Notes: generated from the letters alone by a model not told the origin. Positions 1-8,305 are shown, numbered from the stretch's first letter. The stretch is 64,000 bases of DNA from Porphyromonas sp. (GCA_022772085.1 JALFBN010000002.1:1-64000), one strand, 5' to 3'. Program-made: numbers and translations.

Positions 1-55
1 CCGCTTTGGTCTTGTTCTTATTGATGTAGAATAGTATTTTGAATGTACTGCGCAT
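1..55 (-). CDS. Second tandem tyrosine recombinase, N-terminal fragment (runs off left edge)
   Basis: Only the first 18 codons are in the window. The ATG at 53-55 reads MRSTFKILFYINKNKTKA, which resembles the N-terminal arm-binding start of Bacteroidota tyrosine recombinases (a 'FKILFYINK' strand, as in the neighbouring integrase 'FKVLLYLKK'). It begins four bases after the stop of the integrase at 60-1289 on the same strand, so the two are probably co-transcribed. Tandem recombinases of this type are common at the ends of Bacteroidota conjugative and mobilizable elements. The family call rests on a short stretch plus context; the catalytic domain is not visible. Confidence 0.6.
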   Translation of the reverse strand, partial: MRSTFKILFYINKNKTKA

Positions 56-59
56 AGCT

Positions 60-1289
60 TTATAGGGTTAAGGTTAGATTTTCAGTGAAAGAGAGAAATC
101 GCTCGAACTCATCGAAGAGTTTCTTCGGGGTAACGTGGGCATATCGCTCGGTCGTTTGGATATTGCTATGCCCCAACATTCGGCTGACCGTTTCAATGGG
201 AACACCTCGTTCCAAGGTAATCAAGGTGGCAAAAGTGTGGCGACCAACGTGTGCCGAAAGGGGAATGGAAATACCAGCCCGAAGTTGCAGGGCTTTGAGT
301 TGGACGAGGTAAGCTGAATAGGCAATGGGAGCAAAAAGAGTGTTGCGTTTCTCCGATTGATACCGCTCTATCAAACGCACCGCTTCAGATAGGAGTTTCA
401 CACGGCAAAGGGTATTGGTCTTCTGTCTGCGGAACTTCAGCCACAACGCCCCCTCATCGTCCGTAAAGAGATGTTCCCGATTCAGAGCAATCATATCACA
501 ATAGGCAACGCCCGTATAACAAGAGAAGAGAAAGAGATTGCGAGCGATTTCCAACTCCACCTCATACGGCTCAAAGGTCAAGCCCAACAACTTATCCAAT
601 GAAGCCCTATCCAAAGCCCGAGGCAATTTCTTATTTCCTCGTTCCACTTTGTTGTTCTCGAAAAGAAGTCTATCGGCAAAGCCTTTACGATATGCCAAAC
701 GACAAGCCTTCTTCAAACAGATGGAGAGGGTATGGAAATAGCTTTGCGAAAGACCTAATTCGCCTTTGATATACTGCTCAAAGAGAAGAAGAAAATCCTC
801 CGTGATTTGACCGAAGGTTATATCGTCTGTTCTGAATTGCCGGTGAATGAACTCCACGAAGTGCTGACGAGCCGAATGATAAATTCTCATTGATGTGGGC
901 TTTAGGTCAATCCCGACACGCATTTCCAACTCTTCCAACATCAGGTCATAGCACGCCAAGAAGGTTGTTTGGCTCTGTATACTTCCTTGAAACTGCTCCT
1001 TGATGTCTGTTGCCGTAAAGACCGCTCCTCGCTCACAAAGGAGTCGATAAGCCGACTGCACCGAGAGAAGCAAACGTTCCAACTTGCCATTCGTTGCTAC
1101 TGCTTCACGGCTCTTTCCGTTCAACCTGCTCTCACGAGCATTCCACAACTTCGGGTCGCACGATAGTTTACAACTGAATTGGGCGATGGTTCGCCCATAG
1201 GTTATACGCCCCATTATCGGAGCTTGCCCCGACTTGTCCAATCCGCTCTTTTTCAGGTAGAGCAACACCTTGAATTTGTCTGTTTGCAT
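60..1289 (-). CDS. Tyrosine recombinase / integrase of a mobile element (IntDOT-like)
   Basis: 409-residue site-specific recombinase that would integrate and excise a mobile element lying to the left. N-terminal arm-binding domain about 1-100, SAM-like core-binding domain about 110-210, catalytic domain about 225-400. Visible catalytic residues are K290, H347 and R350 (HVGRH), H373 (LGHSN) and nucleophile Y383 (ERYAH). The first catalytic Arg is missing: the usual 'TGLR' reads TGVAY, with Ala262 at the Arg position. Loss of this Arg is known in IntDOT of CTnDOT, so the enzyme is probably active. The ATG at 1287-1289 follows a TAACTTTG -7 box at 1309-1316. The gene faces away from efp, which places the element end between 1290 and about 1780. 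Confidence 0.9.
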   Translation of the reverse strand: MQTDKFKVLLYLKKSGLDKSGQAPIMGRITYGRTIAQFSCKLSCDPKLWNARESRLNGKSREAVATNGKLERLLLSVQSAYRLLCERGAVFTATDIKEQFQGSIQSQTTFLACYDLMLEELEMRVGIDLKPTSMRIYHSARQHFVEFIHRQFRTDDITFGQITEDFLLLFEQYIKGELGLSQSYFHTLSICLKKACRLAYRKGFADRLLFENNKVERGNKKLPRALDRASLDKLLGLTFEPYEVELEIARNLFLFSCYTGVAYCDMIALNREHLFTDDEGALWLKFRRQKTNTLCRVKLLSEAVRLIERYQSEKRNTLFAPIAYSAYLVQLKALQLRAGISIPLSAHVGRHTFATLITLERGVPIETVSRMLGHSNIQTTERYAHVTPKKLFDEFERFLSFTENLTLTL

Positions 1290-1308
1290 ACGCTTCTGTT
1301 TTTATGGG

Positions 1309-1316
1309 CAAAGTTA
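1309..1316 (-). promoter_or_regulatory. -7 box of the integrase promoter
   Basis: On the minus strand this reads TAACTTTG, a full match to the Bacteroidota -7 consensus TAnnTTTG, 20 bases before the integrase ATG. The expected -33 TTG at 19-base spacing is CTG, so the upstream half is weak. The box overlaps the first GTTACC repeat (1313-1318), which would let a protein bound to that repeat block transcription. Confidence 0.5.
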
Positions 1317-1470
1317 CCCGTTACCGAAGCGTTTTCAGCTACGCTAACCATTGTGATACAAAGCATAAGCATCGCAACGACAGAAAGGTGAGTTACCTAA
1401 CAATCTTCTGTCGGTTACCTTCTCCTGCCTCTTCGTTACCAATCGGAGAATGAACTAACGATTTGGTAAC
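1313..1470. repeat. GTTACC repeats, five direct and one inverted
   Basis: GTTACC occurs at 1313-1318, 1320-1325, 1392-1397, 1414-1419 and 1435-1440, and as its complement GGTAAC at 1465-1470. The spacings 1392/1414/1435 are 22 and 21 bases, about two helical turns, so these copies lie on one face of the DNA. Their position directly upstream of an integrase suggests arm-type binding sites for the recombinase or an excisionase. The function is inferred; the repeats are seen directly. Confidence 0.6.
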
Positions 1471-1474
1471 GGAA

Positions 1475-1502
1475 CTTCTGCACAAATCCACATCTTCTGC
1501 AC
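1475..1502. repeat. CTTCTGCAC direct repeat pair
   Basis: The nonamer CTTCTGCAC is present at 1475-1483 and again at 1494-1502, a 19-base period. A related CTTCTG lies at 1404-1409. Together with the GTTACC sites this gives two repeat classes beside the integrase, as expected of an attachment region with separate sites for two DNA-binding proteins. Confidence 0.5.
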
Positions 1503-1783
1503 TTTATCTCTCTGAGCAAACCACCGAGATATGGCGCAAATCCCTCTCATTTCCACTTACTTACCTTCAATCCTCACCCTAATACCCTTTACTCTAATAG
1601 TTGCACCTAGAACATAAAAAATCAGCCCAAGAAAACGGTGCAAAATTGCTGCCCTTGATCTTAGAAAATGTGCGCCTCTAGTTTTGAAACTCCTGCCCTA
1701 CATTTTTATTTTCTTTCGCACGGACTTTTTTTGCCTTGACTAGGGAGGACGTATCTTGAGTGCAAGAGACAAAAGGTTCTTTT

Positions 1784-1814
1784 ATTGTCAATTGCCAAGA
1801 ATCGGTTACTTTTG
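1784..1814 (+). promoter_or_regulatory. efp promoter (Bacteroidota -33/-7)
   Basis: ATTG at 1784-1787, exactly 19 bases, then TACTTTTG at 1807-1814, close to the Bacteroidota sigma-ABfr consensus TTTG-N19-TAnnTTTG. Transcription would start near 1821, about 80 bases before the efp ATG. Confidence 0.75.
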
Positions 1815-1902
1815 CAGGTGGAGTATCGTGTGTTGTATGGCGATGTGTGCACTCCCTAAGTTGAAAAGACTAAGAATATATAGATTAAGATAGATAGACC
1901 TA

Positions 1903-2469
1903 ATGGCTACAACTGCAGATTTTAGAAATGGTATGTGCCTCGATATCGATGGACAGTACTTTTTCATCGTTGAATTTCTTCATGTAAAACCCGGTAAAGG
2001 ACCGGCTTTCGTTCGTACTAAATTGCGTAACGTGGCCACCGGTCGCATCCTCGAAAAAACGTGGAATAGTGGTGTAAAGGTAGAAGAAGTGCGCATCGAA
2101 CGTCGTCCTTATCAATTCCTGTATAAGGATGATATGGGGTACAACTTCATGCATACAGAGACTTTTGAGCAGATCATTATCCCCGGAGAAGGTATCGAAG
2201 GGGTGCAATTCCTCAAAGAGGGTGATACGGTAGAAGCAATGGTACACGCCCAAAGTGAAACGGTGCTGACCTGTGAACTTCCCCCTCACGTGGTGTTGCG
2301 TGTGACCTATACCGAGCCCGGAATCAAAGGTGATACTGCGACCAATGCCCTCAAACCCGCAACGGTCGAGACGGGTGCTGAGGTACGTGTTCCTCTCTTT
2401 ATCGCTGAGGGTGAACTGATCGAGATTGATACTCGTGATGGCTCTTATGTGAGTCGTGTAAAGGAATAA
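1903..2469 (+). CDS. efp: Elongation factor P
   Basis: 188-residue translation factor that binds between the P and E sites and relieves ribosome stalling at proline runs. Three beta-barrel domains of normal length: KOW-like about 1-65, OB domain about 68-128, C-terminal OB domain about 130-186. The domain I loop reads [10 protein letters not shown] with Lys32 at the tip, the position modified in EF-P families that use EpmA. No modification gene is nearby, so the type of modification cannot be told. Single gene with its own promoter (1784-1814) and a strong terminator (2562-2614). The efp location next to a mobile-element end is probably incidental. Confidence 0.97.
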   Translation: MATTADFRNGMCLDIDGQYFFIVEFLHVKPGKGPAFVRTKLRNVATGRILEKTWNSGVKVEEVRIERRPYQFLYKDDMGYNFMHTETFEQIIIPGEGIEGVQFLKEGDTVEAMVHAQSETVLTCELPPHVVLRVTYTEPGIKGDTATNALKPATVETGAEVRVPLFIAEGELIEIDTRDGSYVSRVKE

Positions 2470-2561
2470 ATCCCTAGAGATCCTCCCCGCTCTCAACCTC
2501 CCCAAAAGTTAGTCATTGCGGATCGTTGAAAGAGCTTTGGGTGCTGATCTTTCCCCCAGAG

Positions 2562-2614
2562 AAGCCAAGCTGGGTGTGCGCTGTTGTCGTGATCCTTTAG
2601 CTTGGCTTTTTCTT
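2562..2614 (+). terminator. efp terminator
   Basis: Perfect 10-base stem (AAGCCAAGCT with AGCTTGGCTT) around a 27-base loop, followed by a T-rich tract. It lies about 95 bases after the efp stop and before the next + strand gene. Confidence 0.8.
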
Positions 2615-2641
2615 TGAATCATATCTGAAACTACCACCAAT

Positions 2642-4183
2642 ATGACCTCGCTCTCTCTGACTATCTGCCGATGGTTACCCCATTTGCGAGCTTCTCTTTT
2701 TGTGGCTATTCTTGCCCTTTTTTATGGCATCGCTTTTATTTTTGCCGATTTTTATCGGATGCCCTATGAGGGAGTGAGAGATCTGTTCATTCTCTCATTG
2801 CAATGGTTTGTTGTGGTTGGAGCCACATTCGCTCTTTTGTATCTGTTGGCTCTGTGGCGTTGGATCTTTGCATTTACCTTTCCTCCGCTCACCATCCTCT
2901 GTACCATATTGGCTTACTTTAGATATACGGTTCATGTCTCTTTTTCGGCCACAGCCATCGAATTAGCCTTTGTTAATGATTTGCGCACTTCGATGGAGGT
3001 TATCACCCCTCTTTTGATCGCTCTTGTGGTACTTGCCCTTTTGCTCTCCATTTTATCGGTTTGGGTGCGTTGGCGATATATTCGATTCGGTCGCTGGTAT
3101 TATCATTTTGCGGTGGCTGCGTTACTTACTGCTGCATTTTTAATTCCTGACAAACTGGCTCGACCCGTCCTCTCACGGATTCCTTATAACATTTTTGACG
3201 CCTTTGCTACCTATTTTCGGGAACAAAAGGTCATTTTGGAGGAGCGTCCTCTATTCCAAAAATCCGGAGCTTCTGCCATTGATTCGTTGGATATCGTTTT
3301 GATCATTGGGGAGTCTGTTCGTGCTAAGAACTTGCAACTGAATGGCTATCAGCGTGCTACGACACCCCTGCTCGCTCAAGAGAAAAATGTCGTAAGTCTA
3401 CCTCATATATTCTCGGAATACGGTTTTACGCATACGAGTGTGCCTTACATGCTCACTCGTGCCGATCGAAAACACCCTGACAGAGCCTATCAAGAACGTT
3501 CCTTTATCTCTATTTTTCAAAATGATGGATATACAACCTATTGGATTGCGAACCAAGAACCCGTGGAGACCTACCGCTATTTTATGCAAGAGGTTGACCA
3601 CCTCTATTATGCCAATAGAGGAAGATCTGTCTATTCATACAGCTCATGGTTGGATGAGGATGTGTTACCTTACTTGGATCAAGCTTTAGACAATGCCCAT
3701 CCGAAGAACCTCGTTTTGATTCATACGATAGGGTCGCACTGGTGGTACAATGCCCATTTTACTTCAGATTTTACCCACTGGACACCCCTGGTTAGAAGTC
3801 GCATCTTTTCCTCTAATACGGAAGAGGAACTGATCAATTCCTATGACAATACCATTTTATATTCCGATCATATTTGGACTCAAGTGATCAATCGTCTGCG
3901 CCATAGATGTGCCATTCTATTTTACCTTTCTGATCATGCCGAAAATTTAGGAGAGGATGGCCTATGGGGGCATGGCGAAGATCATGAGGCCCTACACCAT
4001 CCGGGCTGCTGGATTTGGTATTCCGATCGTTATGAGAAGATGTTCCCTCAGGCTGTACAGCACTTACGAATACATGCTGAACGATCCTATAATTCCTCCT
4101 TTTTGTTCCACTCTATTATAGCATCAGGGGGTATCCCCTCACCCTATATCGAATCATCGCAAAATCTATTTTCCGCTCCCTAA
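2642..4183 (+). CDS. Phosphoethanolamine transferase (sulfatase/alkaline phosphatase fold, EptA-like)
   Basis: 513-residue inner-membrane enzyme expected to move phosphoethanolamine from phosphatidylethanolamine onto lipid A or another envelope glycan, lowering negative charge and polymyxin binding. About five membrane segments in residues 15-175, then a periplasmic catalytic domain 215-513. Metal-site motifs: GES (Glu224), the likely nucleophile Thr265 in HTSVPYM, GSH (His366), LSDHAE (Asp431, His432) and WGHGEDH. These match the EptA/CptA family order. The acceptor cannot be read from the sequence. Transcribed alone, convergent with cbiK across the shared hairpin at 4229-4279. Confidence 0.88.
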   Translation: MTSLSLTICRWLPHLRASLFVAILALFYGIAFIFADFYRMPYEGVRDLFILSLQWFVVVGATFALLYLLALWRWIFAFTFPPLTILCTILAYFRYTVHVSFSATAIELAFVNDLRTSMEVITPLLIALVVLALLLSILSVWVRWRYIRFGRWYYHFAVAALLTAAFLIPDKLARPVLSRIPYNIFDAFATYFREQKVILEERPLFQKSGASAIDSLDIVLIIGESVRAKNLQLNGYQRATTPLLAQEKNVVSLPHIFSEYGFTHTSVPYMLTRADRKHPDRAYQERSFISIFQNDGYTTYWIANQEPVETYRYFMQEVDHLYYANRGRSVYSYSSWLDEDVLPYLDQALDNAHPKNLVLIHTIGSHWWYNAHFTSDFTHWTPLVRSRIFSSNTEEELINSYDNTILYSDHIWTQVINRLRHRCAILFYLSDHAENLGEDGLWGHGEDHEALHHPGCWIWYSDRYEKMFPQAVQHLRIHAERSYNSSFLFHSIIASGGIPSPYIESSQNLFSAP

Positions 4184-4228
4184 TCGGATCTCGTGAGAAA
4201 GACGGTGTGCATAAGACTTGTGATACAG

Positions 4229-4279
4229 AAAAGGGGAAAGTCCCGCTGATCATGAGACCTGGTGGGACTTTCCCTTTTG
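4229..4279. terminator. Bidirectional terminator between eptA-like gene and cbiK
   Basis: A long near-perfect stem (AAAAGGGGAAAGTCCC with GGGACTTTCCCTTTT) with A and T runs on its outer sides, so it can stop transcription from both directions. It sits between two convergent genes. Confidence 0.85.
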
Positions 4280-4308
4280 TGTATTCGTAATTTGATTTTT
4301 GTTGTCCC

Positions 4309-5295
4309 TTAGGATTGAGGTTTTTGGGGATGTTCTTTCGACAGAACTTGGTGTAGTTGTTGCTTCCAAATCGCTACGATCATGGGATTTTCTGCCAATC
4401 CCATGAGTTTGCAATCGGCTACTGAGCAGGTGTATCCTTGTTCCGTAAGGATGGCTCGCCAGCTCCCCTCTTCGGGCGTCTCTCTCTTTCCTCCTAACAT
4501 GTCGTTGTTTGCATGGTCGCCCGCAATCGTCATCAGAGGTACACAGATCACTCTACCGCTCGCAATTCCCTGCCGTTGCATCCGTTCGATGGCATCTTCA
4601 ATCAGATTATTTTCCATATCTACGGTAGCTACAAAGCATCGGGGTGAAACCTTTTGTTGGAGGTATTGTTCCAGATCTGTATAGCTTTCATTGCCTTTTG
4701 ATCCATACTGTTTGGGCTTGCCATGTCCCATCAAAAGGAGTGTTGCTCCATCGGCAAGGTCTTGTGCATACGTACGCCAAAGGCAATGTGCCGTAGCCTG
4801 AAGGTCGGATTGTTTAGCAAGCAAAGGACCTGCAATGTAGCTCTTCATGCCGGGATCTTCGCTTTGGAAGAGAGCAATGTCGTCAGCGAGATCTTGGTAT
4901 TCCTTGCCTGCTATGACGTGTAGCGACTGGACCCCTACGGAGCGATAACCATGATATTCGAGGGCTGCCAGCCAGCTCTTGGGGTCGTAAAATAGTCCTA
5001 GTCCCTTCTCTTCGGATCGCTTGATACAGATCTCCGAGGTGAAGGCGATGAATACATCTCTATCGGGAAAGTCTTGGGCAAAGTCCTGCTTAAGTTGCTC
5101 AAAGATCTGATGCGGTTGCTCCCATGTACTCCCGAAGGTAACGAGGAGGATGGCATCATCATGCTGCTTTAGTGTGTCTAGCGTATTCAATAGCTGGAGC
5201 TGTCTGTCAGTGCTTCCTCTTCGTTTGCAAGAGGGCATTGCTATTAAAAGGAATAGGCTGGAGAGGACTATTAAAAGGGTGCTGTGGCGTTTCAT
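4309..5295 (-). CDS. cbiK: Sirohydrochlorin cobaltochelatase CbiK-like lipoprotein (IhtB/FetB-like)
   Basis: 328 residues. The mature domain (about 45-320) is a class II chelatase of the CbiK family, which in the anaerobic B12 route inserts cobalt into sirohydrochlorin. Metal-site signatures are intact: SLHVIAG, MGHGKPKQYG and PLMTIAGDHANND. Unlike cytosolic CbiK it starts with a lipoprotein signal (hydrophobic 8-20, Cys23 after AMPS), so it should be anchored outside the cytoplasm. P. gingivalis IhtB/FetB is a known surface chelatase-like haem-binding lipoprotein beside a TonB receptor, the same arrangement as here. Role inferred: metal or porphyrin handling at the envelope. Its ATG follows the cbiL stop with no gap. 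Confidence 0.88.
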   Translation of the reverse strand: MKRHSTLLIVLSSLFLLIAMPSCKRRGSTDRQLQLLNTLDTLKQHDDAILLVTFGSTWEQPHQIFEQLKQDFAQDFPDRDVFIAFTSEICIKRSEEKGLGLFYDPKSWLAALEYHGYRSVGVQSLHVIAGKEYQDLADDIALFQSEDPGMKSYIAGPLLAKQSDLQATAHCLWRTYAQDLADGATLLLMGHGKPKQYGSKGNESYTDLEQYLQQKVSPRCFVATVDMENNLIEDAIERMQRQGIASGRVICVPLMTIAGDHANNDMLGGKRETPEEGSWRAILTEQGYTCSVADCKLMGLAENPMIVAIWKQQLHQVLSKEHPQKPQS

Positions 5296-6000
5296 TTAGT
5301 TATTGAGGTTTAGACGGGAGCGACAAATGAGAAGTGAAAAGTAGGCAAACGGCTGTTTGCAGATTTGTTCAGCCTCTCTCTCATAATGGGCATTGCTGCG
5401 AGAAATGTAGGAGCAGTAATAGAAGCGGATTCTCGAGGCGTACTCTTGAATCAGCCTTTTGGCTTCATCTTCACATAGAGATAGCTTCACCACAACGAGC
5501 GACGTCCCTCCAAGGGCAACGGAATCGAGGAGGCTTTTTGAGATCTTTCCTGCGGATACAACCAATGTTTCGTTGCCTTCTACAAGCGATATATTGAGGG
5601 CGGAGGCTGCTTCTATAAAGGATGGGATCCCCGCATGATGGCGTACGGAGATCCCTTTCCCTTCAAGTATATGCGAGATATAGTGACTGGAGGAGTATAT
5701 GCTGACATCACCCTCGGCTACCAAAGAGATAGCCAAGCCTTGGTGTGCCTTTTGCGCCAGCTCCTCTGCAATGTGATGGTAGACTTGTTGCGCCTCTACT
5801 CGGTCGGGAGACATGGGGAGGTTGTAGCAAATGATCTTCTCCTCGGGGATGCTCCGTTGAAGGAGAATCTCCTTGGCGTAACTTTTGCCATTGGATCGGG
5901 GGCAATAGATACCATCACTTTGTTGTAAGATCTCCATGGCACGCTGACTTAGGAGGTCTGACGCCCCGGGTCCGAGAGCTACAATATCTACCTTATTCAT
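5296..6000 (-). CDS. cbiL: Precorrin-2/cobalt-factor II C20-methyltransferase
   Basis: 234-residue SAM-dependent tetrapyrrole methylase that adds the C-20 methyl in corrin synthesis. Family motifs: VALGPGASDLL near the N terminus, AEGDVSIYSS for the SAM/substrate loop and GIPSFIEAA in the centre. I chose the ATG at 5998-6000 (MNKVDIVALGPG) because a longer reading to 6129 would overlap the receptor gene and add 43 residues with no family similarity. Cytosolic enzyme encoded between a TonB receptor and a surface chelatase: second gene of a three-gene operon. Whether it takes the metal-free or cobalt substrate cannot be told; CbiK next door favours the cobalt-early route. Confidence 0.88.
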   Translation of the reverse strand: MNKVDIVALGPGASDLLSQRAMEILQQSDGIYCPRSNGKSYAKEILLQRSIPEEKIICYNLPMSPDRVEAQQVYHHIAEELAQKAHQGLAISLVAEGDVSIYSSSHYISHILEGKGISVRHHAGIPSFIEAASALNISLVEGNETLVVSAGKISKSLLDSVALGGTSLVVVKLSLCEDEAKRLIQEYASRIRFYYCSYISRSNAHYEREAEQICKQPFAYFSLLICRSRLNLNN

Positions 6001-6029
6001 GATCAAATAACGATTTCTTCTACTCCTCC

Positions 6030-8261
6030 TTAGTGTCTGTAACGTAGTGTTAGGCTCACGTAAGGCGTGCGACCCGGGTTTACGCTCGCATAGGGTTTGG
6101 ATGAATTCCAAGGACGTGCATCTCTCCAATTGAGTAGGTTTTCAATACCTGCTCCGAGAGATACATTGTAGTCTCCCAGTGTAAATGAGTGACTAGAGGT
6201 GAGGTCAATGAGGTAGAATGAGGGTGAGTAGTAGTCGTAGGTTACGGAATAGCGTTCGCCCTGACCACGTGCCATTACACCCATTTTGAGGTCATACATA
6301 CCCCATGTATGTCCCCAGTTGAGGTAGGCATTTCCAAGGATCCCCACACTTTTGTCGAGGAGAATGGGGGAGGGATGCGGATTCTTTTTTGTAGCTATAG
6401 GAGTAATGTTTTTACCATTGAGTAGCGTGAGAGAGCCTCCAAAGTCGAATCCGGCACCGAGGTAGGCATTGGAGGCGAGGTTGAGCCCCAATACACGAGC
6501 CTTGTCGATATTGTCACGCATTTGTACTTCGTCGTACTCCTTGAGGTATGGGGCAGCCTCTTCGGGTGAGAGTACCCGATAGTTGATCATATTGGAAATG
6601 TAGTTGAAAAACGCCGTAGCCGAGAACGAGAATCGACGATGGAGGTACTCGAGATTTACCGATAGGCTGTGACTCTCTTCGGGTTTGAGGTTTAGGTTGC
6701 CAAGTGTAAGCTTATTATTGCTTTTGCCCACCTCGGTAGCATAAATCTGTTGGAGTGATGGGGCTTTAAATCCCGTTGTGTAGGAGATGCGTCCGCGTAG
6801 CCCTCTACTGATACCCATCAGAGAGATTGAGGGAGAGAGATGGCTGTGGAAGGTCTCGTTGAAAGAGTAACGCAACCCTGCAACTAACTCTAGTCCGGGG
6901 GCGATTGTCCACTCGTCTTGGGCGAAAGCTGATGCAGTATAAGTCTTCTTTTGTCCATATGAATCGGTCGTGCTACTGAGGGCATCGTGGAGGTATTCGA
7001 CACCTGCACTCAGTTTGTTGTTGCTTGAGAGTTTGAATACTCCTCTGAGATCTCCTTTGTAGAATTGTACTCGCTTACGTTCGGTACGTTCGCCTGCTTT
7101 GATGGCTTTGTTGTCTTTGAAGTAGTAGTAGGCCGAACTGTAATTGTCTGCGGAGAAGTTTGCATCCACAAAGACACGAGGGGAAACGATGTATTGAAGC
7201 CCCGCACCGTAAGCATAGGCACGGTGGTCAATGTTATAATCATAGCCTTCGGAGGGTCTTCTACTCATGTTGTCGTAGAAACTCCCCTCTGCTGTAAGGG
7301 TAAGATTGGATAGGGGTGTATAGGAGAATCTTTGTTGGATCAAGTGGTTGCCAAATCCGAGTGAAGCCTGCTTGTTGGTCGGTTCTTCGGTTGTCTTTTT
7401 GGTTTTCTTATTGGTTACCTCTGCCATGGGAGAGAGTTGCCAATTACCCGCTTGTTGGTAGAGATAGGAGGTATTAGAACTAACCTTGCCGAGGAGGAGG
7501 TCAAGAGTGGCTGACTGATTGATGCGCTGATGATTACTCACACGTGTGGTAGAAGCTACCTCAATACCGTTTTTGTCATCGTCGGTAATGATATTGACTA
7601 CGCCGCCTACGGCATCGCTTCCGTAGAGTAGAGAGGCCGAACTGTTAAGGATCTCTATGCGCTTTACATTGTTCATATTGATGCGCTGTATGGCATCGTC
7701 GGAGATCATTCTATTCCCATTGAGAAGGAATAGCACGTAGTCACTCTTGAGTCCGTTGAGCGAAAGCTCCGTACCCATGGCGTTGGTTGCAAATGAAAAG
7801 GAGGAAGTGAGTTTGGAGAGAGCCTCTTCGAGGGTTGCCACATTGGCTATGGCTAGATCTTTTGCCGTGATCACTTGAACGGGAATGGGACTCTCTGCCA
7901 TTCGACGGTGTGTACCTGTTGCAGTGACAACGACTTGTGCGAGTTGTTTGTTTTCTTCGGCAAGGCGAATATGGGCATTGGTGGTGCTACTAGTATAGGT
8001 AGCGTGTTGGGTTTGGTAACCGATGGCCGAGAAGCGCAGTGTTTGCTTCCCTTGGGGAAGGTCTTTGAGGTAAAACTCGCCACGTGCATTTGTGGTAGCT
8101 CCTTTGAGACTATGATCTACACGAATAGTCACACCGGGGATGGGTTCGCCACTTGCTTGATCTGATACTACTCCGCTGATGGAGATTTGCGCTTGCAATC
8201 CGATAGCGGATAGGAGTAAGACGAGGGATAAGAACCCTCGATGTAAAAGGGATAAGTTCAT
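6030..8261 (-). CDS. TonB-dependent outer-membrane receptor (haem/cobalamin/metal type)
   Basis: 743-residue receptor. Signal peptide 1-24 (cut after LQAQ), carboxypeptidase-regulatory-like domain about 27-105, plug domain about 115-230 (motifs LEEAL, LLYGSDAVGGVVNIIT), then a 22-strand beta barrel ending in the aromatic-rich YVSLTLRYRH. 'QVVVTATGT' near 108-116 resembles a TonB box. First gene of the operon with cbiL and cbiK, so the ligand is probably a tetrapyrrole (haem, cobalamin precursor) or its metal. P. gingivalis IhtA occupies the same place beside IhtB. Promoter at 8401-8408; the 133-base leader carries a Fur-like palindrome at 8291-8305. Confidence 0.9.
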   Translation of the reverse strand: MNLSLLHRGFLSLVLLLSAIGLQAQISISGVVSDQASGEPIPGVTIRVDHSLKGATTNARGEFYLKDLPQGKQTLRFSAIGYQTQHATYTSSTTNAHIRLAEENKQLAQVVVTATGTHRRMAESPIPVQVITAKDLAIANVATLEEALSKLTSSFSFATNAMGTELSLNGLKSDYVLFLLNGNRMISDDAIQRINMNNVKRIEILNSSASLLYGSDAVGGVVNIITDDDKNGIEVASTTRVSNHQRINQSATLDLLLGKVSSNTSYLYQQAGNWQLSPMAEVTNKKTKKTTEEPTNKQASLGFGNHLIQQRFSYTPLSNLTLTAEGSFYDNMSRRPSEGYDYNIDHRAYAYGAGLQYIVSPRVFVDANFSADNYSSAYYYFKDNKAIKAGERTERKRVQFYKGDLRGVFKLSSNNKLSAGVEYLHDALSSTTDSYGQKKTYTASAFAQDEWTIAPGLELVAGLRYSFNETFHSHLSPSISLMGISRGLRGRISYTTGFKAPSLQQIYATEVGKSNNKLTLGNLNLKPEESHSLSVNLEYLHRRFSFSATAFFNYISNMINYRVLSPEEAAPYLKEYDEVQMRDNIDKARVLGLNLASNAYLGAGFDFGGSLTLLNGKNITPIATKKNPHPSPILLDKSVGILGNAYLNWGHTWGMYDLKMGVMARGQGERYSVTYDYYSPSFYLIDLTSSHSFTLGDYNVSLGAGIENLLNWRDARPWNSSKPYASVNPGRTPYVSLTLRYRH

Positions 8262-8290
8262 TTTATTATTTCTCTATAACTCGTTATCTA

Positions 8291-8305
8291 TGAGAATTAT
8301 TCTCC
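8291..8305. promoter_or_regulatory. Fur-like palindrome in receptor leader
   Basis: TGAGAAT-T-ATTCTCC has the 7-1-7 layout of the Fur box (TGATAAT-N-ATTATCA) with three mismatches. It lies 29 bases upstream of the receptor ATG, downstream of the predicted transcription start. Its place in front of a TonB/chelatase operon makes metal or haem control plausible; no binding evidence exists here. Confidence 0.45.

Larger units (their letters stand above)
1290..1902. other. 613-base intergenic region: putative mobile-element end and efp leader
   Basis: No gene seen. The left part (1309-1502) holds the integrase promoter and two families of short repeats (GTTACC and CTTCTGCAC, listed separately). 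The middle (about 1510-1770) is AT-rich with no clear hairpin and presumably contains the junction between mobile element and chromosome. I could not identify the core crossover site because the other end of the element is outside the window. The right part carries the efp promoter at 1784-1814 and an untranslated leader of about 80 bases. Confidence 0.6.

Noticed and set aside
1900-2505. 201-codon antisense frame over efp
   Set aside because: Mirror of a strongly conserved gene with its own promoter and terminator.
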